DNA of 64,000 nt from Pedobacter glucosidilyticus DSM 23534 (GCF_000425145.1 NZ_KE384311.1:1-64000), one strand, 5' to 3'. Counted from the first letter of the stretch, positions 8,925 to 18,473 are shown. Notes: generated by a model not told the origin, from the sequence alone. Made by a program: numbers and translations.

Positions 8925-9552
8925 CTTTATCTTCTGGCAAAATCATAGTAATAGCAATTAAAATGATAAGAACTAAAACAAGGCTACATGTTAATATTAA
9001 TTTGGTTTGTTCTCTAGTATCAGTAATCATTTTCTTTTCTTTAATTTCTTGATACTTTTTGTGGCTATTGATTTTCTTAATATTGTTTTCTAAACTATCA
9101 AACAAGTTAATATTGTTATAGGATTTTAGTAAAGTAATAGCCTCCTCACTCTTATTGTGTGTTTTTAGTGTAATTACATGTTTTAATTGTGCACTTTTTA
9201 GATCAACCAGATATAGTAATTGATTAATTTGTTCTTTCTCATTTTGAGATAGCTCTTTGTAGGCTAATATTTTCTTAAATCTTTCTTTCTCAAAATTTAT
9301 CCTAAAACTAGCTTTATAGTAGTTTTCTAAATAAGCCTTATTTTCTGTTAGCAAATAACCTCTTTTGGCAGACTCTGCATCTTTAATATTCTCTAATAAG
9401 GAATAAGAGCTCACTGTAAAATCGTATTTACTTTGTACAGATTCATAAGTTCTGCTGATTTCATCATACGACCTAAAAAGTAAGAAAATATCAAATAAGA
9501 TAATACAAGCACAAATAGCAACTAACAGGTAAATGGTTTTATTCTTTTTCAT
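8902..9552 (-). CDS. CHASE3-domain membrane protein without output domain
   Basis: The 216 residues comprise an N-terminal membrane segment (about 7-27), an extracytoplasmic helical domain resembling CHASE3 (key stretch KDAESAKRGYLLTENKAYL), a second membrane segment (about 183-205) and a short cytoplasmic tail. CHASE3 normally precedes HAMP, histidine-kinase or cyclase domains; here nothing follows. It may signal through a partner or be a decayed sensor kinase. It stands alone, and its 3' end overlaps the helicase gene. Confidence 0.75.
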   Translation of the reverse strand: MKKNKTIYLLVAICACIILFDIFLLFRSYDEISRTYESVQSKYDFTVSSYSLLENIKDAESAKRGYLLTENKAYLENYYKASFRINFEKERFKKILAYKELSQNEKEQINQLLYLVDLKSAQLKHVITLKTHNKSEEAITLLKSYNNINLFDSLENNIKKINSHKKYQEIKEKKMITDTREQTKLILTCSLVLVLIILIAITMILPEDKAKNWVES

Positions 9553-9747
9553 TTTATGCTATTAAACGATAGTGATGATATTTTGTTTAACTTTTTAAAA
9601 CATTTAATGATGTAAACTTAAACAAAACATTTTCTTCATGAAAATTTATCATAAATACAACCTTTCATATTTTATTGCGTAAAAAATAAATGCACATATA
9701 TTATATTGATTAAATTATTTTGAATATTGGTTTGGTTTGGTTTTTAG

Positions 9748-9784
9748 AACGGAATGCTGTAAAAAGATTCCGTTTTATTTTTTT
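9748..9784 (+). terminator. terminator-like hairpin without an upstream plus-strand gene
   Basis: The stem AACGGAAT/ATTCCGTT with an 11-nt loop is followed by a T-rich run on the plus strand. The nearest upstream plus gene ends at 8924, beyond an opposing gene. The interval 9553-9864 otherwise holds AT-rich sequence with no supported ORF. Confidence 0.5.
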
Positions 9785-9864
9785 TAAAATACTGATGTTT
9801 CTTTTCATTAATTATCCAATAGCCTAAACAAATCTTAACATTTCTGAGTTTAGTAAGCTTAGAA

Positions 9865-10320
9865 ATGGATTATTTAGTAAAAGATGAAGAATTAACGATA
9901 GAATACGCAGCGGGTATGGGTGCTTGGACATATCATTTGCTTATCCCTCATACGGCACATTTGAAAGGTCGTTGGGGTTCTTTAAAAGTTTCGGGTAGTA
10001 TAGATGGATTTCAGATTAGCGGTAAAAACTTATCTCCCCGAAAAAAATCAGATAAACTTTTGGCTATTAACGAAGAAATTAGAAAAGCTATTGGTAAAAA
10101 CGCCGGAGATAAAGTAAAGGTGTCTTTGTATCTGGAAACCATAAAAAAAATAGAAGATTACAAACAAATATTATTAAGTTTTGAAGACGCTCAGCTTATA
10201 GAAAAATTTAAACTACTGGACTCTAAAAAACAAGAAATGATTTTTCATGATATTTTATCGCAACCTGATGAAGATAAACAGGTGGAAAAAATTATTTTTT
10301 ACATCCAAAAACTTAGTTAA
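9865..10320 (+). CDS. YdeI/OmpD-associated family protein with DUF1905 domain
   Basis: This 151-residue cytoplasmic protein contains a DUF1905-like beta domain (about 10-95, with LKGRWGSLKVSGSIDG and a GDKVKVSLYLE strand). A helical C-terminus follows (about 100-150, FKLLDSKKQEMIFHDILSQP) resembling the YdeI/OmpD-associated helical region. The function of the family is unknown. The gene is preceded by the orphan terminator and stands alone, converging on the antiporter gene with a 29-nt gap. Confidence 0.7.
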   Translation: MDYLVKDEELTIEYAAGMGAWTYHLLIPHTAHLKGRWGSLKVSGSIDGFQISGKNLSPRKKSDKLLAINEEIRKAIGKNAGDKVKVSLYLETIKKIEDYKQILLSFEDAQLIEKFKLLDSKKQEMIFHDILSQPDEDKQVEKIIFYIQKLS

Positions 10321-10349
10321 ACATTATACCAACTAATTATGCCCATAAA

Positions 10350-11420
10350 CTAAGGGTAAATGATAAAAAATATAAAGGCAAAAAGATTCACTAAAAGCAC
10401 TACTCCATAAACAATATTGGTTCTGCCACTACTTAATGAAAGCATGGTAATAAATACAGAGAGCCCTAGAAGGATGATAGATTTAATATCTAAGCCCAGT
10501 ATAATTTTCATATCATAAATTAAGCAAACAACTGCAACACTGGGTATGGTTAAACCAATACTAGCCAATGCAGAGCCTAATGATAAATTTAAACTGGTTT
10601 GTAATTTATTTTTTCTAGCTGCAATGATGGCGGCAATGCCTTCTGGTAATAAAATAATTCCTGCAATAATAACTCCAACCAAGCTTTGCGGTAAGTTATG
10701 ATGGATAACGATGCGTTCTATTGTAGGAGATAAGGTTTTTGCCAACAGTACCACAATGCCCAAGCTTACAATCAGAAATATCAAACTTAATATAAAAATG
10801 CGCTTATTGATATTAACCGGAGTATGCGTGTGATTTTCATTTTCTTGTATTAAAAAGTAGTTTCTGTGCCTGCTGGTTTGTGCCATTAAAAATACCACGT
10901 AGATAACGATACAAACTATAGAAGCAAACAAAAGTTGTGGGGTAGAATAATAAGAGCCTTGTACACTAACAGTAAATGTTGGAATAATCAGCGTAAAAAC
11001 TATAATAGAAATTATGGATACTAAGGCTATAGTAACAGAATGTTTTGAAAATGTTTGCTCATGATGTTTTAACCCACCAATAAACAAACAGAGGCCAACA
11101 ATACCATTTAAAATAAGCATAGTAGCCGAGTAAACGGTGTCTCTAGCTAAAGAAACGGCCTCCTGCCCGCCAGAAACCATTAAAGATATGATGATAGAAA
11201 CCTCTATAACAGTGATAGAAATGGCTAGTATGATGGTACCATAAGGTTCGCCAACCTTGTGTGCAATAATTTCAGAATGATGAACCGCGGATATTACACT
11301 TAGAATGAGCAATAAACTAGCAATCATCTGAGTAATGGCACTGTTATCTATAGCACCAGAAAAAAACAGCAACCATGCTATTGTTGGGATTAAAATAGTC
11401 CATTGTAAGAATAGTCTCAT
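10350..11420 (-). CDS. chaA: calcium:proton antiporter (ChaA/CaCA family)
   Basis: The 356-residue inner-membrane protein has about eleven hydrophobic segments in two inverted halves. Each half carries the ion-binding motif of the cation/Ca2+ exchanger superfamily: GEPYGTIILAISITVIEVSI in the first and LPEGIAAIIAARKN with LNLSLGSALASIGLTIP in the second. ChaA-type exchangers expel Ca2+, Na+ or K+ in exchange for protons. It appears monocistronic. The gene symbol follows family similarity and is not proven. Confidence 0.85.
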   Translation of the reverse strand: MRLFLQWTILIPTIAWLLFFSGAIDNSAITQMIASLLLILSVISAVHHSEIIAHKVGEPYGTIILAISITVIEVSIIISLMVSGGQEAVSLARDTVYSATMLILNGIVGLCLFIGGLKHHEQTFSKHSVTIALVSIISIIVFTLIIPTFTVSVQGSYYSTPQLLFASIVCIVIYVVFLMAQTSRHRNYFLIQENENHTHTPVNINKRIFILSLIFLIVSLGIVVLLAKTLSPTIERIVIHHNLPQSLVGVIIAGIILLPEGIAAIIAARKNKLQTSLNLSLGSALASIGLTIPSVAVVCLIYDMKIILGLDIKSIILLGLSVFITMLSLSSGRTNIVYGVVLLVNLFAFIFFIIYP

Positions 11421-11581
11421 GCTTTAAAGATATAATTATTTATTTTTATAGAAAATAGATAGTAATTCGTGATTATTACTCCTTAGCTAACTTATAAACA
11501 TAGATAGCAAAAAAATAAACTTATAATGTTAACATCAGATATATTCTTTAGTTTTATAGCTAAATGCTTAGTTATATGAAG

Positions 11582-12868
11582 CTATGATTTTTCTTCTGCT
11601 TCTTTTAATGCCTTTGATTGCCAGTAATTAGCAAGTATAGAGCCTGAAATATTCATCCAAGGACTAAAAACTGCTGCTGCAAGTCCAACAGTACCCAATT
11701 TACCCATCGTACCAGCTAAGCCAGAAGCCATACCTCCGTTTTGTAAGCCTACTTCAAAAGCTATGGTACGGGCAGAAGGTTTATCCATACCCAATAACCG
11801 ACTAAATACATAGCCAAAGAAATAACCTGCTGCGTTATGAATCACAGCTACTAGAAATAGAATCAAGCCAACTTGCATCAAATTATCTCTGCCGGCGGCT
11901 GTGGTTACAGTTGTAAAATAAATAATACCAGCCATAGAGATATAAGGCATCATCCCATCTAAATTTTTAAACCTATTAGCTAATTGATGATAAGCAAAAC
12001 CTACAAGGATAGCTCCAGCAAAGAAGTTTAAAATTTCTATAGTTTCTAACAATGGTAAAGAGAAATAAGTGCTAAAAATAGTCCATAAACCAGCTGACTG
12101 AGCTGTTAACCATAAGACAGCCAAAATACTAAGGAATTTTATTTTTTGGGCTTCTTTTACAGATGCTGTTTTTAAATAATCATGAATTAGGGCTGCCATG
12201 ATAGGGATAATCACAATTTTGATAATCTCCATCATCATGTTGATGAATTTAACTTCTATAAGCGTACCTGCTAATAATTTCATCAAAAAGGGTGTCATTA
12301 ATGGAGCGAATAGGGTAGTGATAGCTGTTACCGTAACAGAAAGTACCAAATTACCTTTAGCGATGTAGGTCATCACGTTAGAAGCCAAACCACTAGAGCA
12401 AGACCCTATCAGGATGATACCTGCAGCAATTTCAGTTTCAAAATGAAATATTTTAGTGAGGATAAAACCCATAATCGGCATCACGGTAAAATGGCATAAT
12501 AAGCCAATGGTAATGCCTTTCCCGGTTTTGCTGATGCCTGTAAAATCCGAAATTCTCATGTGCATGCCCATCCCAAACATCACCAATTGTATCACGATGA
12601 GGATGAGCCATTTGTTACGCAAATCAAAATCGCCCCATTTCTGGAAAGAGGCCGGAAAAATCATCCCGGCAACAACAGCCGTAATAATCCAAGCGGTATA
12701 TTGATAGCCTTTTAAAGCAGGTAAAGCACCTATGCCAATAGCTGTGGATATAGCTAGGCCTAAGGCTGCAAATTTCCAAAGATGCGGAGCTTGTAAGCTT
12801 AAACCAATAACTAAAAAGAGTAAGGCAATAAGAGCCAGGAACAAGCAAATTTTGCGTAACATCAGCAT
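11582..12868 (-). CDS. BASS (bile acid:sodium symporter) family transporter
   Basis: The 428 residues form about ten to twelve membrane helices. The BASS core includes MFGMGMHMRISDF, a GSCSSGLASNVMTYIAKG crossover motif and EVGLQNGGMASGLAG in the second half; these motifs shape the sodium and substrate sites. It is about 100 residues longer than typical ASBT homologues because of extra N-terminal hydrophobic segments. Family members carry organic anions such as bile acids, pantoate, pyruvate or 2-oxo acids. It is the last gene of the RLP operon, 11 nt after the racemase-family gene, which suggests import of a carboxylated substrate. Confidence 0.88.
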   Translation of the reverse strand: MLMLRKICLFLALIALLFLVIGLSLQAPHLWKFAALGLAISTAIGIGALPALKGYQYTAWIITAVVAGMIFPASFQKWGDFDLRNKWLILIVIQLVMFGMGMHMRISDFTGISKTGKGITIGLLCHFTVMPIMGFILTKIFHFETEIAAGIILIGSCSSGLASNVMTYIAKGNLVLSVTVTAITTLFAPLMTPFLMKLLAGTLIEVKFINMMMEIIKIVIIPIMAALIHDYLKTASVKEAQKIKFLSILAVLWLTAQSAGLWTIFSTYFSLPLLETIEILNFFAGAILVGFAYHQLANRFKNLDGMMPYISMAGIIYFTTVTTAAGRDNLMQVGLILFLVAVIHNAAGYFFGYVFSRLLGMDKPSARTIAFEVGLQNGGMASGLAGTMGKLGTVGLAAAVFSPWMNISGSILANYWQSKALKEAEEKS

Positions 12869-12879
12869 GGTAAAGTTAT

Positions 12880-13545
12880 TTAGGAGTTGATGATTTTAGC
12901 CAATTCTTGTATCGCAATAGCAGGGCTTGCCAATATGGGTACAATTTTATCTTCGGCACTTAAGCCATCAACCACACGGGCCATAGAAGCTTGCGCCAGC
13001 AAGATTACATCTACTTCTTTACTTAATGCTTTTAATGCCGAACCTACCATTTCATCGTGTTTAGTGGCATCTCCGCTCATTAAAGCTTCAAAAGCACCAT
13101 CACAAAGCTTAGCAACCAAAGTAATTTCTTTGCCCGCAACTACGGCTCTTCTTCTTACTAAATCACTGGTGGGCTCTAAAGTGGTAGGTAGAGTAGCTAT
13201 AACGCCAATGCTTTTACCAGTTTGTACAGCTTGGTCTGCCATGGCTTGGTCTACCCTAATTACCGGAACTTGCGAAAGACTAGCGGCTGTTTCTACCGCA
13301 GCACCAATAGAAGAACAGGTTACCAAAATATAATCGGCTCCGGCAGCTTCTGCCGATGCTACCTGATTAACTACTCTTTTTGCCGTTGCAGGCGTAAGTG
13401 TTCCCTTGCTGATGACATCTTTAATCAAGCTATCATCAACCATGTTAAAAACTTTGGTGTGGGGTAAATGGGCTTCGCAAAGTCCTTGAAATAAAGGCAC
13501 CAAGGTAGCAGAGGTATGTATTAATCCTAATGTTTTAGTTTGCAT
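12880..13545 (-). CDS. Asp/Glu racemase superfamily protein
   Basis: This 221-residue cytoplasmic protein has the superfamily fold signature: IHTSATLVPLF at the N-terminus, LVTCSSIGAAVETAA with a conserved active-site cysteine (Cys77), and the phosphate-binding-like IGVIATLPTT. In classical racemases a second cysteine acts from the other side; the matching segment here reads LLAQASMAR, with Gln185 in its place. It may therefore be an isomerase or decarboxylase rather than a two-base racemase. It lies between the DUF1537 kinase (11-nt gap) and the BASS transporter (11-nt gap). Confidence 0.8.
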   Translation of the reverse strand: MQTKTLGLIHTSATLVPLFQGLCEAHLPHTKVFNMVDDSLIKDVISKGTLTPATAKRVVNQVASAEAAGADYILVTCSSIGAAVETAASLSQVPVIRVDQAMADQAVQTGKSIGVIATLPTTLEPTSDLVRRRAVVAGKEITLVAKLCDGAFEALMSGDATKHDEMVGSALKALSKEVDVILLAQASMARVVDGLSAEDKIVPILASPAIAIQELAKIINS

Positions 13546-13556
13546 ATATGTATGTC

Positions 13557-14930
13557 TTATGAAATTTTTCCTGATTGTATTTGTTCAAAATAGTTGGGTG
13601 CACCTACTTGTCCGCCTTTAAAATTTATTTCAATGCCATTGGCTGGCGAGTTGGGCGCATAAGCTTTGCATAAAGGAGCTCCGGGACTCATTGGAGCTAT
13701 CATTTCTACGGCTTCTATGCCTAAAGCTCTGGCAGCATAGCTAGAAGTGTCTCCGCCTGCTAATAGCAGTCTCTGGAGCTTTACTTGTTGTAATATGGCT
13801 CTAGTGATATTGCCTAATGTAGTGCCCAAAAGTGAAGCAGAGGTAAGCTGCTCATCTTGTTTTAAGATTTGCCCAGTAGTGGCTAAACGGTCATCATCCG
13901 GACCTTTACTGGTATGGATAACCACATTTTTTTCTGCTTTTAACAAAGCAATAGCTTTAGCAATAACATCTTTCACTTCTTCATCTTGATGTTTGGCTAT
14001 GGCAACGGTATCTAAAGCAATTTCTTCAAAACTATGGGCTACAGCTGTGTTAATTTGCTGTGCAGTAACGGGCGAACAACTGCCAGAAACAACCAATAAA
14101 GGCTTTACAGCGCTAAGCTGAGGCCAATTTTCTTTGTTTTTGATGCGCCCGATATTGTTCCAATGTAAGCCTAAGGCCATTTCTATACCAGATGAACCTA
14201 CAGAAAAAAGCGGACAATCTTGAGGGGCGATATCTACTAACAGTTCGCCAATACTTTCCATATGTGTGGCGTCAATAGCATCAAAAAGTACCACTTCGTT
14301 TTCTTCTGCTATAAGTGCTTGAAGCTTTTCTTTTCTTTGCTTGCTTTCTTTGGCGATATCCAAAATATCAAATAAGCCAGTTTTTACCTGACTCTGTTTA
14401 GCCAGATGCAAGCGTAAATCACTCTCGGTTGCTGGCGTAGTAGGATGCTTGCTCATAGAGGGGTGGCGGTCTAAACGGTAAATTTGTCCTTGGCTACCTA
14501 TCCCCATACGGGCATATAAATTACCAAAAGTACAATACCTGCCTAGGGCCGGGGCAGCAACCACTAAAGGTACTAACGTTTTAAAAACAGCCTTGCCTAT
14601 TTCTATAGCCCTACCAATGTTTCCTCTTTCTGGCGAAGAGTCAAAAGTAGAGCAAACTTTATAATGTACATGCTCTGGATTGATAGCTTTTAAGGCCTCA
14701 AAAGCTGGTTGTAGCGTTTCTTGCATAGCTTGTGGATGCATGGTCCTGCTCATACCCGCAATACCAATTGCTTGTAAATCTGGGTATTGTTGCAATTGCG
14801 TTTTGCTTGGCGCCGATATAAAAAGCATAGTTTTGATACCTGCCTTACTCAAAAACTCAAGCGCATCTGTAGAGCCAGTAAAGTCATCCCCATAAAAAGC
14901 TAACAATAATCTGTTTGATGTTATGCTCAT
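13557..14930 (-). CDS. four-carbon acid sugar kinase (DUF1537)
   Basis: The 457-residue protein has the N-terminal substrate-binding domain (motif FYGDDFTGSTDALEFL) and the C-terminal nucleotide-binding domain (LLVVSGSCSPVTAQQ and LLAGGDTSSYAARALG). Members phosphorylate D-threonate, D-erythronate or 3-oxo-isoapionate (DtnK, DenK, OtnK, OiaK). It overlaps the RLP gene by 4 nt (ATGA), so the two are coupled. In apionate pathways this kinase family makes the phosphorylated substrate for an RLP, which fits the pairing here. The exact sugar acid is unknown. Confidence 0.93.
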   Translation of the reverse strand: MSITSNRLLLAFYGDDFTGSTDALEFLSKAGIKTMLFISAPSKTQLQQYPDLQAIGIAGMSRTMHPQAMQETLQPAFEALKAINPEHVHYKVCSTFDSSPERGNIGRAIEIGKAVFKTLVPLVVAAPALGRYCTFGNLYARMGIGSQGQIYRLDRHPSMSKHPTTPATESDLRLHLAKQSQVKTGLFDILDIAKESKQRKEKLQALIAEENEVVLFDAIDATHMESIGELLVDIAPQDCPLFSVGSSGIEMALGLHWNNIGRIKNKENWPQLSAVKPLLVVSGSCSPVTAQQINTAVAHSFEEIALDTVAIAKHQDEEVKDVIAKAIALLKAEKNVVIHTSKGPDDDRLATTGQILKQDEQLTSASLLGTTLGNITRAILQQVKLQRLLLAGGDTSSYAARALGIEAVEMIAPMSPGAPLCKAYAPNSPANGIEINFKGGQVGAPNYFEQIQSGKIS

Positions 14931-16186
14931 GCTTTTTTACCAAATTTTTCTACAGAAAGGGCAAACTCTGGATATTGTTGTACCGCTTCCGCGATGCTAA
15001 GACCATTTACAGCTGCTTCCCATGCTTGTTTTAATGCCGTAACACCAGCGCTAGCACCTTGTGGATGCGCTAAAATACCACCACCTGCCATGTAAAGAAG
15101 ATCGGTAGTTTGGGTACGCCTATAAGTTTCTGGTGCTTGGCCACCCCATTGCCCTGATGATACTACAGGCAAAATACCGTAGCCGCCTAACAAAGGTTTC
15201 TGACATGATTTGATTGATTTAACCACAGAATCGTCAGACTCCCAAAACTTATTTTGTATACCATTAACATGGATTTGATCAACCCCAACCAAGCGCCATA
15301 ACTTTTGGTAAGCCGGAAATTCTATCCCCAATAAAGGATGACGGTTAAGCATTCCCCAACCATTTCTATGTCCGTGGATACACAATTGTCTATTGTCGCA
15401 AAGTTTCTTAACACCTGCTAAACCAACGCTATTTAAGCTAATCATAGCGCAGGTACCACCATGAGCAAGAATGGTATCGTAATTTCTTTGCATCTCATCT
15501 AGCTCATTGCTGATATTGAAGGCATACATTACTTTTTTACCTGTTTTATCAGCATGTTCATTAATCACCCTCATTGCTGCTTCTACTCTTTTAGCAAAAG
15601 GGGAATTGGCAGATGACGACATCAATTCATCATCTTTAATAAAATCTATACCGGCAGTTACCAAAGTTTTTACCAAATCTGCGGTTTGCTCTGGCGACAT
15701 GCCAATGCTAGGTTTGATGATGGTACCTATCATAGGTCTATCGTAAACTCGGGTGAGCGCTCTAGAACCTGCAACACCAAAAGCAGGACCTTCAAAATGC
15801 TGTTTAAAAGAATCCGGAATTTCTATATCCATCAGCTTTAAGCCCGTAAATTGGGTAAGCTCATATAAATTTCCTTGCAGGGTAGAAATCATCACCGGTA
15901 GGTTATAGCCAAAATTTTCTATCGACCATGATATTTCTAAATTAGCCCTGTGGTATTTTTTGCCAGCAGTCATGATACCCGGAATAGCAGGTTCATCTAC
16001 GGTTTCTAAATATTGGATATTTTCTACTCGGGCAGCAAATCTGTTTTTTAGCTCTTCGGTTTCGCCGGGTACAGCCACAAAAGTCCCTGATGATTGTTCG
16101 CCAGCCAATATTTGCGCTGCTTTTTCAATCTCTAAAGGTGTTTCTATGTAATAATGTGCGGTTACTCTTTCCATATTATTGCTCAA
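14927..16186 (-). CDS. RuBisCO-like protein (form IV)
   Basis: The 419 residues cover the whole RuBisCO large-subunit fold. Visible equivalents of catalytic residues: Asn106 (N123), Lys158 in GTIIKPSIG (K175), carbamylated Lys184 with Asp186 and Glu187 in DFIKDDE (K201, D203, E204), His271 or His273 (H294), His306 (H327), Lys313 in NKFWES (K334), Ser343/344 and Gly368-370. The K177 equivalent is Ser160. Retention of the metal and carbamate site points to an enolisation or decarboxylation reaction on a keto-acid phosphate, not CO2 fixation. Start may be Met1 (11-nt overlap with the glycosidase gene) or Met5. It is third in the six-gene operon. Confidence 0.95.
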   Translation of the reverse strand: MSNNMERVTAHYYIETPLEIEKAAQILAGEQSSGTFVAVPGETEELKNRFAARVENIQYLETVDEPAIPGIMTAGKKYHRANLEISWSIENFGYNLPVMISTLQGNLYELTQFTGLKLMDIEIPDSFKQHFEGPAFGVAGSRALTRVYDRPMIGTIIKPSIGMSPEQTADLVKTLVTAGIDFIKDDELMSSSANSPFAKRVEAAMRVINEHADKTGKKVMYAFNISNELDEMQRNYDTILAHGGTCAMISLNSVGLAGVKKLCDNRQLCIHGHRNGWGMLNRHPLLGIEFPAYQKLWRLVGVDQIHVNGIQNKFWESDDSVVKSIKSCQKPLLGGYGILPVVSSGQWGGQAPETYRRTQTTDLLYMAGGGILAHPQGASAGVTALKQAWEAAVNGLSIAEAVQQYPEFALSVEKFGKKA

Positions 16187-18473
16187 TAAAATTGATGATA
16201 TCTTTTTTTCTGTATTCTGGTGTTACTTTCAAGTGTTTTAGTTTACCGTTTTCTAAGCTGGCCTCAATAGTGGTTTGCTTGGGTGCATGTAGTTTAAAGC
16301 TTACATCTTTGGTTTTAGGCCAAGCGGGGAAAATCATAATTTTATCTCCATCGCATTGCATCAGCATTTCCTGTAAACCTATCATGCCAGAGCCTCCCCA
16401 GTTATGGTCTGGTGTCCAATCAAAACCTGGCCCCCAAAAGGCCGGAAATCTTCTGCCAGAGTCTTTCAATTTTAAAGTGGTTAAGCGGTAAGCTTCATCT
16501 GTTAAACCTAAACGGGCGGCAAAAATATTATCCTGTTTCCAACCTACATGACTTCTAAATTTAAGCGCATCAGGGTCGTATTTGTAAGTATTGATAGCCG
16601 TATCTAATCCTGTTTTTCCAAGTCCAAATATCCCCCAAGGGTAAACCGGATACAGCTGAGGTGTTTCTGTATTGTTGATACGCTCCCAAAGTTTAGCTGG
16701 GGCAATGGTGGTTTTACCATCTAACACACGATAAGAAATAGGAGGGATACGCTTCAACATGGTTTCCCATTGGGCTTTTTGTGTAGCAGATAAATAAGTA
16801 TCAGGCAAGGCCAGTAAACGTTCTAAAACTGTTTTTAGAGCGGCTATGGTAGAGTTAGCATTATAAGCCATTTTATAGGTCTCGGCAGCAGAACCTGGGT
16901 ATAAAATCAAATGTCCATCAGCATCTAAAGCTTTGCTGCCTCTTTGCATAGCTAAATAAGTATAATGCTCGTTAAAAAAAGTTAGGCAACTCTGTATAAA
17001 AGGTATGTATTTTTGGATGTCTTTACCAGTATATTTTTCTTGCTCTAGCATCATCATGCAAAACTCTAAAACGGTATCCCACTCGTATTCTAGCCAAGCA
17101 TTATACTCCATTCCTTTATCATAATCGGCAGGCCTTTTCCAGCCATATTCTGCCGGATTTGGCAGTCCAAAATTTTCTAATTGCTCTGTAAAAGATGCGC
17201 CTTTATGCTTCCAGTAAAATTGGGTGCGTAGCTCGGCATTTTTTATAGCATTCAGGTAGAAATTAAATTGCGGCAACATCAAATCAAAATCTCCTGATTT
17301 TAACATGGGCCAATACACCAATCTTTGGTTTTGAGCAGTATGCGTACCACCACCCCAATTCCTAAAATCTGGAGTAAATTTTTGTGTGCTATCTGTTAAA
17401 GAAGGATCGTAAGTAAATAAACCACCGTTAAATTTAGTAGGCCATTGCCCCAACGCATTACAACCCAACATGTACCTAAAAAGCTGATAGTTTCTACCTA
17501 TTTGCCAATCCTCGGTATTTTCTTGAGCTTTGGTGTAGATATAAGAACGTTGCCAATAGTTGCGCCACCATTGTATGGTGTTTTCTTGTGCTTTCTGGTC
17601 TTTAATGGCCTTACGCTGAGCAGCTTTTAATTCATTTTTCCAGCTGTTGATGTCTGGCTTTTGCGCTTGGTATAAAGTAATATTGATTTGCTGATATTTA
17701 CTGGCTTTGATACTACTTAAGCTCCAACCTTTAAAATCAGTATCCAGATATTTGCCGGTATGCATTCCGCTGGCTTTCATATTGCTTGCGCTGATGATTC
17801 CGCCTGAGGTTAAATACGCTAAAGGATTGTATAAACTATCTTGAATAGCGGTTAAACCTTGCTGTTTAACGGTAGCATCAAAAACAGTTTGCTTACGGTT
17901 TTTATGGTAAAAAAGGATATTATTTTGCTCAAAATTGATGCTATCGGCATAAACAATAACGGGTTCTTGTGGTGCCCATTTCCAAGAGTTGGCATTGTTG
18001 CCTTTCCCTTTTAATGCCCTGTCTTGGTAGCGCCAGCTTTCATAAATCAATTGAGTGTGTATGGCTTCCTTGCTTCTTACCTCTACACGAATATTCGGAT
18101 GAAAAACATCTACACTTATTTTTACAGTTGTGCCTTTAGCTCCATCAATGGTAATAAAGCCCTCTTTTAAATGAAGTTCTTGCTTAAAAGTGCCATCAGC
18201 AAAAGGGTTTGGGCTTAGTTTTATTCTTACCCTGCCCAACTTTAAAAGCATGTTATGCTCGTCAAACGTACCGCTTTTAGATAAGTAAAAAAGGATGTCA
18301 TTTCCCTCTGTCCAAACGTTTAAACCTATATCTCCACCTCCGCAAGGCATAGACTCTCCTGAATTTTTACTTTGCGTAAACCACACTGGGTGGTAAGAAG
18401 AAATATCTTGCGCAACAGCAGTTAACTGCAACGCTAAAAGGAAAATGAGGCTATATAAAGTTTGTTTTTTCAT
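16176..18473 (-). CDS. secreted DUF5703/GH95-like glycoside hydrolase
   Basis: The 765-residue protein starts with a signal peptide (about 1-22, cleaved near AVAQ), so it acts in the periplasm or outside. The N-terminal beta domain (about 25-270) has the DUF5703 look, with the early motif SMPCGGGDIGLNVW. The remainder is an alpha/alpha barrel: GCNALGQWPTKFNGGLFTYD, EWDTVLEFCMMML and NWGGSGMIGLQEML, the last resembling the GH95 motif GNFGG-EMLLQS. The likely role is glycoside cleavage; the substrate is unknown. The start abuts the stop of the SASA esterase gene, and the 3' end overlaps or touches the RLP gene. Confidence 0.8.
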   Translation of the reverse strand: MKKQTLYSLIFLLALQLTAVAQDISSYHPVWFTQSKNSGESMPCGGGDIGLNVWTEGNDILFYLSKSGTFDEHNMLLKLGRVRIKLSPNPFADGTFKQELHLKEGFITIDGAKGTTVKISVDVFHPNIRVEVRSKEAIHTQLIYESWRYQDRALKGKGNNANSWKWAPQEPVIVYADSINFEQNNILFYHKNRKQTVFDATVKQQGLTAIQDSLYNPLAYLTSGGIISASNMKASGMHTGKYLDTDFKGWSLSSIKASKYQQINITLYQAQKPDINSWKNELKAAQRKAIKDQKAQENTIQWWRNYWQRSYIYTKAQENTEDWQIGRNYQLFRYMLGCNALGQWPTKFNGGLFTYDPSLTDSTQKFTPDFRNWGGGTHTAQNQRLVYWPMLKSGDFDLMLPQFNFYLNAIKNAELRTQFYWKHKGASFTEQLENFGLPNPAEYGWKRPADYDKGMEYNAWLEYEWDTVLEFCMMMLEQEKYTGKDIQKYIPFIQSCLTFFNEHYTYLAMQRGSKALDADGHLILYPGSAAETYKMAYNANSTIAALKTVLERLLALPDTYLSATQKAQWETMLKRIPPISYRVLDGKTTIAPAKLWERINNTETPQLYPVYPWGIFGLGKTGLDTAINTYKYDPDALKFRSHVGWKQDNIFAARLGLTDEAYRLTTLKLKDSGRRFPAFWGPGFDWTPDHNWGGSGMIGLQEMLMQCDGDKIMIFPAWPKTKDVSFKLHAPKQTTIEASLENGKLKHLKVTPEYRKKDIINFIEQ

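Noticed and set aside
12456-13467. Several plus-strand frames opposite the BASS and racemase genes
   Set aside because: They are shadows of coding DNA on the other strand with no family features.
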